The notes beneath the pieces are model-generated. The model was not told the DNA's origin and searched no databases. It saw only the letters and a list, made by a program, of their open reading frames with translations. From CAVQCT01 sp964371785 (GTDB taxonomy: Bacteria > Zixibacteria > MSB-5A5 > GN15 > FEB-12): a DNA stretch of 64,000 bases. How positions within the stretch are numbered: position 1 is the stretch's first letter; each line of letters opens with the position of its first letter. Positions 26,050 to 35,553 of the stretch are shown here, one piece after another. The translations under genes and the position numbers were made by a program. The stretch lies in the NCBI GenBank assembly GCA_964371785.1, contig CAYJOL010000006.1, positions 1-64,000 on the forward strand, written 5' to 3'.

Positions 26050-27280
26050 CGAGCATCTCCAGAAGAAACTCAACCGGTTCCAAAACCTGATTCACGACTC
26101 CAAGCCGATTTCGCCGATGCCTGCTCCGCCCGAACGCTATGCCAGGCTGGCCGATGCACATGGTGGTCGAGTGGTGACTAACCATGCCGGGACCTACTGT
26201 CTGATAAAGACACTCTATCCATTTGAACATTATCATGGAGAGTGCTGTTTGGACGATGCTGCGGCTTCGGCTACCGTGCCGCTGTCCGCGTTTACCTCAC
26301 TGCACCAGCAGGGCGATCTGGAACTCTCTTCGATGCTTTTCATCGATACCGAGACTACCGGCCTCGGCGGGGCCGGCGCAGTCGCTTTTCTGATCGGCTG
26401 CGGTTCGCTCGTTGAAGATGGTTTTGAGATCCGACAGTATCTGCTGCCTGACTATTCCGATGAAGAAGCGATGCTTGAGGATTTTCAGCAGGAGCTCCGC
26501 GACGACAACGTACTCGTGAGTTACAACGGAGCTACCTTCGATTTGCCGTTGCTTAAGGACCGCCTCATAATCAATCGAGTATCCAACAGCCTTCCGTATG
26601 GATACCATGTCGACCTTCTGCATGCCGTCCGCAGGATTTTCAAACGTCGCCTCAAGGATTGTCGGCTGACCAATATCGAAAAAGAACTGTTCAGTTTCGA
26701 GCGCAACGATGACATCCCGGGCTACCTGATACCATCGGTTTATTTCGAATGGTTGACCTCAGACAGTCTGGATATGCTTCCCGAGGTTCTCAAGCACAAT
26801 CGGCTCGACATTCTGTCATTATTCTATCTGGTCAACCACATCGCCGGTATCCATCGTTCGCACGGGGAAGTGCTGGATGAAGTGGACGATCTTCATTCGC
26901 TGTCCCGGGTGTACAGTCGGCGTCGGGATCAAGCAGTCGTCGAATCTATCATTGCCCGCATCGACCATACGGACGCCAGGGAGGTGGCCGACGACATCCT
27001 CCTGTTTAACGCCATGAACTTCAAGCGTACCAACGCCTTAGAGAAGGCTCTCCCTTTGTGGCACCGGGTCGCCGAAACCGGCACTCGGGAAGCCTATTGG
27101 GCCAATATCGAGTTGGCCAAATATTACGAGCACCGGGGTCACGACCCGGCTCTGGCCTTCCGTTATGCCTGTAGAGCCCGCGACATCTCGCCTAATGGCA
27201 AGACTCAGCAACGCCAATTGGAGCTTCGTCTTGAACGATTGAAAATCAAGCTGCAAAGCGGGAAAATGAGTGGCAAATAG
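26042..27280 (+). CDS. YprB-like RNase H-fold nuclease with C-terminal helical repeats
   Basis: This 412-residue protein has a DEDD-type exonuclease core. FIDTETTGLGG gives Asp102 and Glu104, SYNGATFDLPLL follows at about 161-172 and HNRLDILSLFYLV (about 257-269) provides the last aspartate. These match the YprB ribonuclease H-like domain. The C-terminal 130 residues are TPR-like helical pairs. It lacks a signal peptide, so it acts in the cytoplasm on DNA or RNA. Its start overlaps the HEAT-repeat gene by 8 bases despite the unrelated location of the products. Confidence 0.85.
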   Translation: MSDEHLQKKLNRFQNLIHDSKPISPMPAPPERYARLADAHGGRVVTNHAGTYCLIKTLYPFEHYHGECCLDDAAASATVPLSAFTSLHQQGDLELSSMLFIDTETTGLGGAGAVAFLIGCGSLVEDGFEIRQYLLPDYSDEEAMLEDFQQELRDDNVLVSYNGATFDLPLLKDRLIINRVSNSLPYGYHVDLLHAVRRIFKRRLKDCRLTNIEKELFSFERNDDIPGYLIPSVYFEWLTSDSLDMLPEVLKHNRLDILSLFYLVNHIAGIHRSHGEVLDEVDDLHSLSRVYSRRRDQAVVESIIARIDHTDAREVADDILLFNAMNFKRTNALEKALPLWHRVAETGTREAYWANIELAKYYEHRGHDPALAFRYACRARDISPNGKTQQRQLELRLERLKIKLQSGKMSGK

Positions 27281-27328
27281 GCCTTAAATCCCTGCGCTAT
27301 TTTCCGATAATATGCCTAAAGGGAACTT

Positions 27329-28642
27329 ATGAACGCTGAGTTTTACAACAAAATCCTCCAGGACCATCAGGAGCTTGCCTCATTGCCTCAGACTCTGTCC
27401 GAGGTATTAAGGGTCACCAAGAGTGATACCTCTTCGGCTCAGGACCTGGCGGCTGTACTCAGCCATGATCCGGCATTGACCACAAAAATTCTGCGGATTG
27501 TCAATAGTCCCTTTTATGGGCTTTCCCGGTCGGTCACTACTTTGCCGCAGGCAGTCGTTACGCTGGGGATGCGGGCTGTTTCATCATTAGCTCTGTCGAC
27601 CTCGGTATACGATTTGACCGGCAAATGGCAGTCGACGGTTAACCGTATGCGCTTCTGGCGTCATTCACTGGAAACTGCGATTGCATGCCGGAATATCGCC
27701 GAGGCTGTCAGGTACCCCAGAATCGATGAGGCGTTCGTGGCGGGTCTGCTCCACGACATCGGTATCCTTGTTCTCGAGAAATCTTTTTCCGAGAAATACA
27801 AGAGTGTCTGGCGGCAGGTTGAATCGGGAGGGTCGTTGGTCGAGTTGGAGGACGGCGCCTGGGGCACCAATCATGCCCGGGTCGGGCAATTCCTGCTCGA
27901 GCAATGGAATATTCCGGCGGTAATCTGCGAGGCGGTCGGACAGCACCACAATCACTTCCCCCCCGATGCAACGGAACCGGATTTCGTGCTTCCGCAGATA
28001 GTTCTTCTGGGCAATCTCATCTCGAAATTCACTGTAGCCAACGCCAAACCACACTTTGATTACGAGTCTGACAGCCGTGAGATTGTCAGCAAGAATCTTC
28101 GCATTCCGCGCGAACGGCTCCAGGCGATCGAAGAACAGTTGCTGGCCAGCACGGTCGAGGAGGCCAAGTTTCTTGAGATCGAAGTCGGTTCGAATGAAGA
28201 GATCATGCTCGAAGCAAATAAGATGCTTTACTACCATTACCTCACGGTGGAGAATCTCTTACGGGAAAACCGGCAGATGCAGCGCGAGATCGCCCAGACC
28301 AAATTGGAAAAAGCTGCGCTGGATACGCTGAAGACCATCACCGCGACATTCAATCATTACCTCAACAACGCGGCGGCCACGATTCTCGGACGCGCCCAAT
28401 TGATTCAGCTGGGCGTTTCAAGAGGCGAAGTTATTGATTCCAAGGATAAGATCGGACACGCTATCGACATTATAATCTCCGGAGTTGGTACCATTCAGGC
28501 CGTGCTCGAAGAACTGAAGACTCTCAATGAGTTTAAGACGACAGTCTACCACGATGACACTTACATCATCGATATCGAAAAGAAAATGAGACAGCGCCTC
28601 GCCGAACTGGATCTTGCCGCCAAAGGGCAACCGGTGAATTGA
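27329..28642 (+). CDS. HDOD-domain signalling protein with orphan histidine-kinase-like helices
   Basis: This 437-residue protein starts with an HDOD domain (about 15-215): LPQTLSEVLRVTKS, SHDPALTTKILRIVNSPFYG and an HD-like AGLLHDIGIL with His142-Asp143. A helical linker at about 275-335 is probably coiled coil. The C-terminus (about 337-410) resembles a HisKA dimerisation and phosphotransfer bundle, with FNHYLNNAAATILG placing His343 in an H-x-L-N-N box. No HATPase_c domain follows, so it cannot phosphorylate itself by the usual route. A role as scaffold or phosphotransfer partner is inferred. Confidence 0.82.
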   Translation: MNAEFYNKILQDHQELASLPQTLSEVLRVTKSDTSSAQDLAAVLSHDPALTTKILRIVNSPFYGLSRSVTTLPQAVVTLGMRAVSSLALSTSVYDLTGKWQSTVNRMRFWRHSLETAIACRNIAEAVRYPRIDEAFVAGLLHDIGILVLEKSFSEKYKSVWRQVESGGSLVELEDGAWGTNHARVGQFLLEQWNIPAVICEAVGQHHNHFPPDATEPDFVLPQIVLLGNLISKFTVANAKPHFDYESDSREIVSKNLRIPRERLQAIEEQLLASTVEEAKFLEIEVGSNEEIMLEANKMLYYHYLTVENLLRENRQMQREIAQTKLEKAALDTLKTITATFNHYLNNAAATILGRAQLIQLGVSRGEVIDSKDKIGHAIDIIISGVGTIQAVLEELKTLNEFKTTVYHDDTYIIDIEKKMRQRLAELDLAAKGQPVN

Positions 28643-28703
28643 CTGCAATAAAAAATGGCCTTTCGGCCGTTCTCTAAATTGTCCCCCCGCTTATCTGAAT
28701 TTC

Positions 28704-30728
28704 TTATTTGGCTTCGGTGATCACTATCGTCGAATTGGTCCCCGTTACCTGAAATGGAGTTTTGGCTGAGCCGACTGAAAATTTTGTAAGGGAACGTCCT
28801 TGTCCCTGGTCGACCGCACTGCCATAGTCCGATCTAATCACGCCGCCATTGGCGACCGCCGTCACCATGACGCCGGCATCGGTACTCAGGGTCAGGTTCA
28901 CAAGGCCGAAGCTGGAAGTAATTGACGATGGTCCCGTGAGGTATTGATTCAATTCCACCGCGACATCACCCCGCTCGCTGTTGATTTCAAGCGGGCCGTT
29001 AAGGAACCGTCCGGAAATCGAACCGAATTTATTGGCCGCTGTGAGGGTCCCATTGATATCTTCCATATCGATACTCGCGTTGAGATTTTCCAGTTTGGCC
29101 GTACCGTCGACATTCGTTATCGTTAGCGGTTTGTACGAATTCCTGACATCGAGATTGCCCACCACATCGGTTACCACCACCTGTCCGTTTTGATTGTCGA
29201 TCTTCAGGTCACCCTTATGGCCGCTGACATTGACTTCACCACTGTTGCGAATGATCGCGTTACCCGAACAATCGTCGAGTTCGATCGTGGCGTACGAATT
29301 CTCCAACTCAAAGGTCCCGGAGCAGTCAGAAAGCACAATATCGCCTAGAGAGTTTCGCACGTCGATCGGACCGGAGACAGTGTTCAACTCGGTTCTTCCC
29401 ATCTTGCCGGCCAATTTCGTCTCGCCTACCACATCGCTCACCGTGACATCACTGTAGCTGGTATTCGCCTTAAGACCTCCACGAACGTTACTGACTTCCA
29501 TGCGGCCGAACGAGCTCTCGCATATAAGCGGGTTTGTCTTCGGAACTGTAACTTCCATCGTGCTGCTCAGGATATTGCGGCGCGGATCGCTGATAGCCGG
29601 GAAATGTGAGCTGACGTAAATTCCTTTGGCCGCGCTTGAAAGATCCACGGTGATTTCATCGATCAGTCGATCAGCGGAAGCCTTATCGGAAGCGCTGACC
29701 CTCACCGTGAATGACACTCGAATCACCTTCTCATCCACCCCCGTCACAATAAGAGTGCCGGTCTGATTGTTGATGAAAATAGGCACCGTTTGTGACTGAA
29801 CCTGCATGCTGTCGCCGAACTCCTTGACAACCCCTGACTGCCCGGACTCACTGGTGAACGTGCGGTCTCTTCCCACAATCACCACGTGGGGGGCTGCCGG
29901 CGGCGCCGGTGGCGTGACTGTACGCATGTCTATCCGCGGAACCTCCGGGACTTCGGGAACCTCTCCAACCCGGGCATGGGGGACAGGCGGAGTCGGCGGA
30001 ACTACCCAGACGATATTCGAAAGGCTGTCCCTGAGAACATCGAGAGCCTTCAGTATGTATACCTGCTGAGCCTTCAATTGGCTGCTGGCCTTAATAGCAT
30101 CGCGCTGCGCCTCGATCTGTGACTTGATCTTATCGACCAGCTCCTTATTGCTGAGGACGATCTCCTTGTACATTTCTTTTTGATTCCCGTCTTTCGCCAT
30201 CTGCATGATCAGATAAGCCTGGATCTTCTGTGCCGAAGCGGTATCCTGACGCAATTCGGGACAGACATCCTGTTGCAGGATGTCCTCGTATAGTTCGAGC
30301 TGTTGGCGTAGCGACTTGGTCAAGCGGTAGAGCTTCGCATCATCGTGTGCCTTCTGCAATGCGCTTTCGTGTTCGCGAAGCATGCCCGTCAGCTCTTTGA
30401 TGTCGTTATTGAGGTTGGCTGGACTCAGATAATATGACCCAACATCGAAATTAACCAGCATATGGTAGAGAGCCTCGTTGGTCTTCTCACACTCCGGAGA
30501 GCCGCCGCAGTCGCCCAAATAAGATTGGTAATCGTAGGCCAGTCTTTCAATCTGCTGAACCACATCCTGAAGATCATTGGCTTTTTCCAGATTATCCCGG
30601 CTCAGGACGATCGGTCTGTCTTTCTTCTGACTGACATCGGTCGGGGGTAGGGTAGCCTGAGAACGCGGCCCTTGAAGCGGGGTGAGGCAAATCAAAGCAA
30701 CGAATAGCAGAACGTATGCTGAATTCAT
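28704..30728 (-). CDS. Exported DUF4097-like protein with coiled coil and beta-helix
   Basis: This 674-residue protein has a signal peptide (MNSAYVLLFVALICL...), a helical and partly coiled-coil region at about 45-270 with a cysteine pair near DCGGSPEC, and a proline-rich linker (VPPTPPVP). The C-terminal 300 residues are regular short strands such as GDLKIDNQNGQVVVTDVVG and GNLDVRN, the DUF4097/DUF4098 adhesin-like parallel beta-helix. It is likely periplasmic or surface exposed. An alternative start at 30860 has a better ribosome binding site and would put 44 residues before the hydrophobic stretch, making it a signal anchor. Confidence 0.75.
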   Translation of the reverse strand: MNSAYVLLFVALICLTPLQGPRSQATLPPTDVSQKKDRPIVLSRDNLEKANDLQDVVQQIERLAYDYQSYLGDCGGSPECEKTNEALYHMLVNFDVGSYYLSPANLNNDIKELTGMLREHESALQKAHDDAKLYRLTKSLRQQLELYEDILQQDVCPELRQDTASAQKIQAYLIMQMAKDGNQKEMYKEIVLSNKELVDKIKSQIEAQRDAIKASSQLKAQQVYILKALDVLRDSLSNIVWVVPPTPPVPHARVGEVPEVPEVPRIDMRTVTPPAPPAAPHVVIVGRDRTFTSESGQSGVVKEFGDSMQVQSQTVPIFINNQTGTLIVTGVDEKVIRVSFTVRVSASDKASADRLIDEITVDLSSAAKGIYVSSHFPAISDPRRNILSSTMEVTVPKTNPLICESSFGRMEVSNVRGGLKANTSYSDVTVSDVVGETKLAGKMGRTELNTVSGPIDVRNSLGDIVLSDCSGTFELENSYATIELDDCSGNAIIRNSGEVNVSGHKGDLKIDNQNGQVVVTDVVGNLDVRNSYKPLTITNVDGTAKLENLNASIDMEDINGTLTAANKFGSISGRFLNGPLEINSERGDVAVELNQYLTGPSSITSSFGLVNLTLSTDAGVMVTAVANGGVIRSDYGSAVDQGQGRSLTKFSVGSAKTPFQVTGTNSTIVITEAK

Positions 30729-31254
30729 CTTTGTTGACGGTCGAAGTTTCGTACGGTCTGGCAGCCGCGAGCCGTCCCACGGATGCTCAGGAATCGGCTG
30801 CCCGACAACGGCTCCCGAACCAGTAGTTTTAAAAAGTGATTTGTCGAGCGTTCTATCCATGAAATCAAATCATCCTCTAAAAAGCAATATTAATCAAGCC
30901 GTATCCTGATTCCAGACACCGCTCATGTATCCTCCCACCACTATCTGATACGGTAGAACCGCCTTTAAGTTTCTTTTGGCCAAAAAGTTAGAGCATAAAT
31001 CGCAGGGCCGAAAATTCGCGTTCTCAACGCGCCAGGGCATCATTTGTGAATCGGGTTGCAACTCTGGGCGTAAAAAACGGGTTTTCTTTCTGTGAAACCG
31101 CGACGGAGCTTGTCGACCTAAGTATATCTTGCTTATAGCCAAGCGGATAGCGATGTTGTATTATCAGTTGCTCGGGCGACGGAATTTCTGGAATTTTCTG
31201 ATGGAGGCACTCCGTTTGCACGTTATCTTGCCAGCAAGAAACTCGGAGGGATTC
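30729..31254. other. Divergent intergenic region
   Basis: This gap of about 525 bases separates two divergent exported-protein genes. On the plus strand TTGTCG (31110-31115), a 17-bp spacer and TTATAG (31133-31138) form a weak candidate promoter for the gene at 31255. On the minus strand a 10-codon reading frame with a GGGAGG site (about 30899-30931) precedes the DUF4097-like gene and could be a leader peptide. Nothing else stands out. Confidence 0.35.
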
Positions 31255-33984
31255 ATGATACGGACTTCGGCCCTGATTATCTCTGTTTTGCTCATAGCTA
31301 CAGAATTGGCCTATTCCTTTGACCGTGCCGAATTGCACTCGTACCAGGTACCGGTTGTCAATCGATCGACTGCCGCTCCGACCGTGCCTGCGACTCTGTC
31401 ACCCGGTTTGAGCGCGAGCACCGATTGGCTTGTCTCCCAGTCGATCTCACCTTCGACTTTTGACCAGAACAATATGACCATCATTCCCCTCAAGTCGGGC
31501 AATTATTTGGCCGCATGGGACGACGACCGCCTTGGAGCACGCAAAGTTTTCTGGCAGCAGATAGATTCCACTGGTTTGCCGGTTGGCGACAATCAATTGG
31601 TGGCCTCGTCGGAAATCGGCAGTGATCTGGTCGATCCGAAGCTGGGTGAAGATACACTCGGGCGTGTCTTTCTATTCTATCGCGATAAGACTGGCGGATT
31701 GGTCTATGGTTCGCGGTACGATGAAAATCTTACGGTCAGCCAGTCTGCTTACCTTGTGAACGATACGTCGGCTGCGGCGTATGGCGGACTTTTCGATGTA
31801 TCGGTGTATCCCGACGGACGGCTCGTGGTCGTGTGGGAAAACTATAATAGCGGCGGTTCAACGATTGCGATGGGCCTGTACAACAAAGATGGAGTCCGGA
31901 TTTCCGGCCCATCGACTGTTAATTCCGATGGCGGCGCGTCATCGCATTGGGCGCCATCAGTAGCGGTGGATCCCAATGGCAACTTTGTTGTCGGTTGGGA
32001 AGATTACAGGAACTCTCAGGCGGATATTTATATCCGTTCGTTTAACGGCTCGGGTAGTTCTCTGGGAGCCGACCTCGCCATAGTGCCACCGAATTTCAAT
32101 CTTTCGGCTCAATTCACCCCTGAAGTAGCCTTTTCGCCAACCGATCAATTTGCTATCGGCTGGGTCGACCAGCGTGATGGCCAGGAAATCTTCATGCAGC
32201 GCTTCAGCGCCACCTCAGGTCTGGTGGGCGGGAATGTCCAACTCTCCGGGCCGGACAATCAAGTTGTTAACTGGGACCCGGATTTCACCGTCTCCCCGTC
32301 GAATCGACTCCAGGCGACCTGGGCGTCTTTTGGCGCAGAAAACAATATCATGCTCCTGAATTTCGATACCGGGTTCACGCCGCTTGAACCGTCGCAGCCG
32401 ATAAATCTGTCGACGACCGGCCAGCGATGGGATCCATCGGCCTGTTTTCGCCATGACGGAGAGTTCGCGGTCGGTTGGACGGATGTTCCCGACGGAAGTA
32501 ACGACGATATCTACCTGATGTTGTTTGATGCCGGCGGCGCCAGCTCTTCGCCGGAGTTGACCCTGAATGAGGACGCCACCGGAGCGGTATCTTCGAATCC
32601 GGTTATTGTTCAAACCGACGATTGGTATAACATCGTGGCATTCGTGGATCAGCGCAATGATGAAGGGGATATTTTCTGCCAGGCGATCTCCAATTCCGGC
32701 GTCCTGCTGGCGGCCAACGTTCGTGTTAATCAGGATGCGGGCAGAAGTATCCAGTCCGACCCCGCCGCCGCCAGCTTTGTGGGTGATGACCGGGCGCTGG
32801 TGACCTGGGTGGACAGCCGCGATGTGGGCGGAATACCCGGGCAAAGAATCTACGGCAGATTCTGCAATCACTGGGGTGTGTTCTCGGAGAACGAATTCAT
32901 GATTTCAGACTCAGCGCAGACTGCCGTCAAATCCGATGTCGCCGTGGCAATCGATGGCATGGGAAGGGGATTAGTTGCTTGGGCCGACCAGCGAAACGGA
33001 AATCCCCAGGTGTATGGGCGATGGCTCAAAGCCGATGGGACAGCTGATGGAGCTGAATTCACGGTCTCTAACCCGGCGAATGACTCTGCCAATTCCGATA
33101 TTCATATTGGTGTAGACGGGTCCGATCGGTTCTTTATTGTCTGGCTGGACCGAGGGGTTGCCGAGACGACCGCTAAAATCCGGCGCATGACCTATGGAGG
33201 CAGTGCCAGTTTAACGTTCAGCTGGAGTTCGACCACCACCGGCGTACATGTCAATGATCTTTCTGCAGGTGTGGATCTTTCCGGAAACATCTCACTGCTA
33301 TGGAACAGTGTCGAGGCCGTGCCGAAACTCTACCTGACCGTTCTCGGAAATACTGGGACAGTTCTCCGCACGCCGTTTGTAATATCTGATAACGTCGCGG
33401 CGATTCCTACCCAGCCCGCTGTTTCGGTGGGGAGTAGCGGGTATGTCAGCGCTACTTGGGTTGATCACAGGGACGGTAAGCGCGTCATTTACTATCAATT
33501 ATTAGATAATTCATATATCCCGATAGATGTCAATAATCGAGTGTCATCGACCAGCCCGGAAATCCAGCAAAACCCATCCACCTCCACTCAATTCGGGCGA
33601 GCCTGGTATACCTGGGCCGATTCAAGATCCAATGGTTTCAACATTTATGCGAATAATCTTGTGTATCTACCTACCGACGCAAATGACGGCGGCGATAACC
33701 TTCCGGAATCATTCGGTCTGTCACAGAACTACCCGAACCCGTTCAATCCGTCGACAGAAATAAGTTTCTCTCTCCCGGTGAAATCTCAAGTCTCGCTGGT
33801 GATTTACAATATGCTGGGCCAGCAGGTGCGGTCTTTGGTCAATACTACTCTCTCCGCGGGAGAACATCGGGTTGTCTGGGACGGTACCGAAGCATCGGGA
33901 AAGCCTGTGGCCAGTGGGATTTATCTGTATCGATTGGAGGCAGGCGGGAAGGCGATGTCCAAGAAGATGGAGTTGTTGAAATAG
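31255..33984 (+). CDS. Large secreted beta-propeller-like protein with T9SS type A sorting domain
   Basis: This 909-residue protein has a signal peptide (MIRTSALIISVLLIATELAYS). The body at about 60-800 is beta-rich with recurring segments such as YLAAWDDDR, FVVGWEDYRN, FAIGWVDQRDG and ALVTWVDSRD, spaced 50-70 residues apart as propeller-like blades. The C-terminus (about 825-909) begins NYPNPFNPSTEISFSLP and ends with the ASGIYLYRLEAG and KKMELLK strands. That is the FlgD-like/Por-secretion C-terminal domain that directs export by type IX secretion in FCB bacteria. CGGAGGG precedes ATG 31255. The substrate or ligand is unknown. Confidence 0.85.
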   Translation: MIRTSALIISVLLIATELAYSFDRAELHSYQVPVVNRSTAAPTVPATLSPGLSASTDWLVSQSISPSTFDQNNMTIIPLKSGNYLAAWDDDRLGARKVFWQQIDSTGLPVGDNQLVASSEIGSDLVDPKLGEDTLGRVFLFYRDKTGGLVYGSRYDENLTVSQSAYLVNDTSAAAYGGLFDVSVYPDGRLVVVWENYNSGGSTIAMGLYNKDGVRISGPSTVNSDGGASSHWAPSVAVDPNGNFVVGWEDYRNSQADIYIRSFNGSGSSLGADLAIVPPNFNLSAQFTPEVAFSPTDQFAIGWVDQRDGQEIFMQRFSATSGLVGGNVQLSGPDNQVVNWDPDFTVSPSNRLQATWASFGAENNIMLLNFDTGFTPLEPSQPINLSTTGQRWDPSACFRHDGEFAVGWTDVPDGSNDDIYLMLFDAGGASSSPELTLNEDATGAVSSNPVIVQTDDWYNIVAFVDQRNDEGDIFCQAISNSGVLLAANVRVNQDAGRSIQSDPAAASFVGDDRALVTWVDSRDVGGIPGQRIYGRFCNHWGVFSENEFMISDSAQTAVKSDVAVAIDGMGRGLVAWADQRNGNPQVYGRWLKADGTADGAEFTVSNPANDSANSDIHIGVDGSDRFFIVWLDRGVAETTAKIRRMTYGGSASLTFSWSSTTTGVHVNDLSAGVDLSGNISLLWNSVEAVPKLYLTVLGNTGTVLRTPFVISDNVAAIPTQPAVSVGSSGYVSATWVDHRDGKRVIYYQLLDNSYIPIDVNNRVSSTSPEIQQNPSTSTQFGRAWYTWADSRSNGFNIYANNLVYLPTDANDGGDNLPESFGLSQNYPNPFNPSTEISFSLPVKSQVSLVIYNMLGQQVRSLVNTTLSAGEHRVVWDGTEASGKPVASGIYLYRLEAGGKAMSKKMELLK

Positions 33985-34016
33985 CTTGTCTTTTGTAATT
34001 CTGTAAAATCAAAGCG

Positions 34017-34042
34017 GGACCGATGCAAATCGGTCCTTTTTC
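34017..34042 (+). terminator. Rho-independent terminator
   Basis: GGACCGAT (34017-34024) and ATCGGTCC (34029-34036) form an 8-bp stem around GCAA, followed by five T. It ends the gene at 33984; the convergent gene's stop codon overlaps its T run. Confidence 0.9.
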
Positions 34043-34814
34043 ATTGCGGGACGAATAAGGCAATAAAGTCCAGAAAGAAATGCGCAATTACGCACGGCCA
34101 GATCGACCTGGTTCTGATATATACCAGCCCGAACAGCACGCCAAGGGAAGCTATAACAATCATATTGGGAGGTCCCTGGTAACCGTGGCTCGCCCCAAAA
34201 GTAATGGCTGATACAAGTATGGGGATGAGCCAGCCGCGGAGTTTGCCGGAGAGCCGAATTCGCGTCATCATGTAACCCCGGAACGCAGTCTCTTCACAGA
34301 ATCCGGCGGTAAAGGACACGGCCACCCAGATGATCTTCCCCGAGAGCGTCTGGGGCAGTAGTAATCCGACCTCACCCGACACGGGATAATTCAGAATCTC
34401 CAACAATTTTGCGATACCGCTACTCACTACAAAGAGCGAAAGCAACAATGCGCCACCCCAGAAGAAATCTACCGTTCTGATTCTCTTGACACCGATTCCG
34501 CGAAGGCCGGTCTTTTCACGATAGGTTGAGAAATAGAGCAGGAGGAATATCGCCCACTGGAGAATCATCGTGGAGAGATATACGATCATCCTCATGGTGT
34601 CATTGAGATTCTGCAGAATTGAAGTAGGATCACCACCGATGAATCCCTGAGCCGGGTAGACGACAATTAGAAAGAAGAGCGACAGATAGGTGAGTTTGGA
34701 GGTGCGATAACCGACATTGCCATAGTCTTCTTTGAAACTGGCAAGGTTCGGGTGGTCAGATGAAGGGACCTGATATGCCTCTACTCGATTGTATTGTTCT
34801 TCTTCCATGCTCAT
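34041..34814 (-). CDS. CPBP-family intramembrane metalloprotease
   Basis: This 257-residue multi-spanning protein belongs to the CPBP/Abi (CAAX-protease-like) family. It has six or so hydrophobic helices. The catalytic motifs are EETAFR at 174-179 (EExxxR), FGASH at 206-210 (FxxxH) and the last histidine at 245 in AHFFLDF. In bacteria such proteases act in maturation, self-immunity or signalling; the substrate here is unknown. The start at 34814 is favoured because a longer frame reaching 35048 would run into the promoter and start of the divergent gene; no strong ribosome binding site helps to fix it. Confidence 0.82.
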   Translation of the reverse strand: MSMEEEQYNRVEAYQVPSSDHPNLASFKEDYGNVGYRTSKLTYLSLFFLIVVYPAQGFIGGDPTSILQNLNDTMRMIVYLSTMILQWAIFLLLYFSTYREKTGLRGIGVKRIRTVDFFWGGALLLSLFVVSSGIAKLLEILNYPVSGEVGLLLPQTLSGKIIWVAVSFTAGFCEETAFRGYMMTRIRLSGKLRGWLIPILVSAITFGASHGYQGPPNMIVIASLGVLFGLVYIRTRSIWPCVIAHFFLDFIALFVPQ

Positions 34815-35028
34815 GTCAGTATACGTTCCCGATTCCAGCGGCTGTATCCATTGTCGGCCGGTCGAGGGCACATCTTGATTGAAGCAGCCGAATTGAGTCA
34901 AAGACTTAATCCGACCTGCATGTGAATCACGTGATGTGCTCGTCCGTTTTCGCAACCCAATGTAAGTGAACCTCTTGTGGTAGTCAAGCGGCCGATCATG
35001 AAATATCATGGGGGCAAAAGGAGGATCG

Positions 35029-35550
35029 ATGTCTGACAATCGAATCATTTATCAGAACTGGATAGTAGAGTTGGGCCGTGACCCGGACGGCCCATTGCTC
35101 GTCGGGAACACCTCGACCGAAAGCAGAAGTATCATTCATGCGGTGCGCTCGGCCCTTGACCGTTTGACTGAAGAAGAAGAGGAATTCATAGTTCGTTTCT
35201 ATTTTATGGGACAAACTTACCGGGAGTTATGTGAGGAAACAGGCCGTGAGGAATACAAATTGAGCTCGTTGCATGGCCGAAGTATCCGCAAAATCCGCTC
35301 GCTGCTGACAGGTTTCGTGAACCGAGAATTCAAGCTGCCGTCTCCTATGAATCAGAATTGCCTGTTGTGCAGATCAGGGCGAGTTGACGAAATCAATGCA
35401 CTCATAGCCAGTCGCGACAAAACCGCGACCTGGCGAGGTGTCATCAGGGAGTTGAAATCACGGTTTGGCATCGAAGTTAAAACACCACAACTATTAATCG
35501 GTCATGAGAAATATCACATGACCATGGGCCGAATTGATAAGGAGGTATAA
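35029..35550 (+). CDS. Sigma-region-4-like HTH protein with Cys2/His2-flanked second HTH
   Basis: This 173-residue protein has two apparent DNA-binding modules. Residues about 38-95 resemble sigma-70 region 4 (ALDRLTEEEEEFIVRFYF, then TYRELCEETG as helix-turn-helix). Residues 111-163 contain C111-x2-C114, an EINALI helix, a second helix-turn-helix candidate (WRGVIRELKSRFGI) and H159-x3-H163, which could close a zinc site. No region 2 is present, so it is not a normal sigma factor. AAGGAGG before ATG 35029 is ideal. It is coupled to a ribbon-helix-helix gene. The function is unknown; a regulator from a mobile or accessory module is plausible. Confidence 0.72.
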   Translation: MSDNRIIYQNWIVELGRDPDGPLLVGNTSTESRSIIHAVRSALDRLTEEEEEFIVRFYFMGQTYRELCEETGREEYKLSSLHGRSIRKIRSLLTGFVNREFKLPSPMNQNCLLCRSGRVDEINALIASRDKTATWRGVIRELKSRFGIEVKTPQLLIGHEKYHMTMGRIDKEV

Positions 35551-35553
35551 CCA

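Noticed and set aside
28648..28672. Terminator between the convergent genes ending at 28642 and 28704
   Set aside because: GGCC-TTTC-GGCC gives only a 4-5 bp stem with a poor T run, too weak to call.
35008..35048. N-terminal extension of the CPBP protease gene to 35048
   Set aside because: It would cover the ribosome binding site and start of the divergent sigma-4-like gene and adds about 78 residues without hydrophobic or family features.
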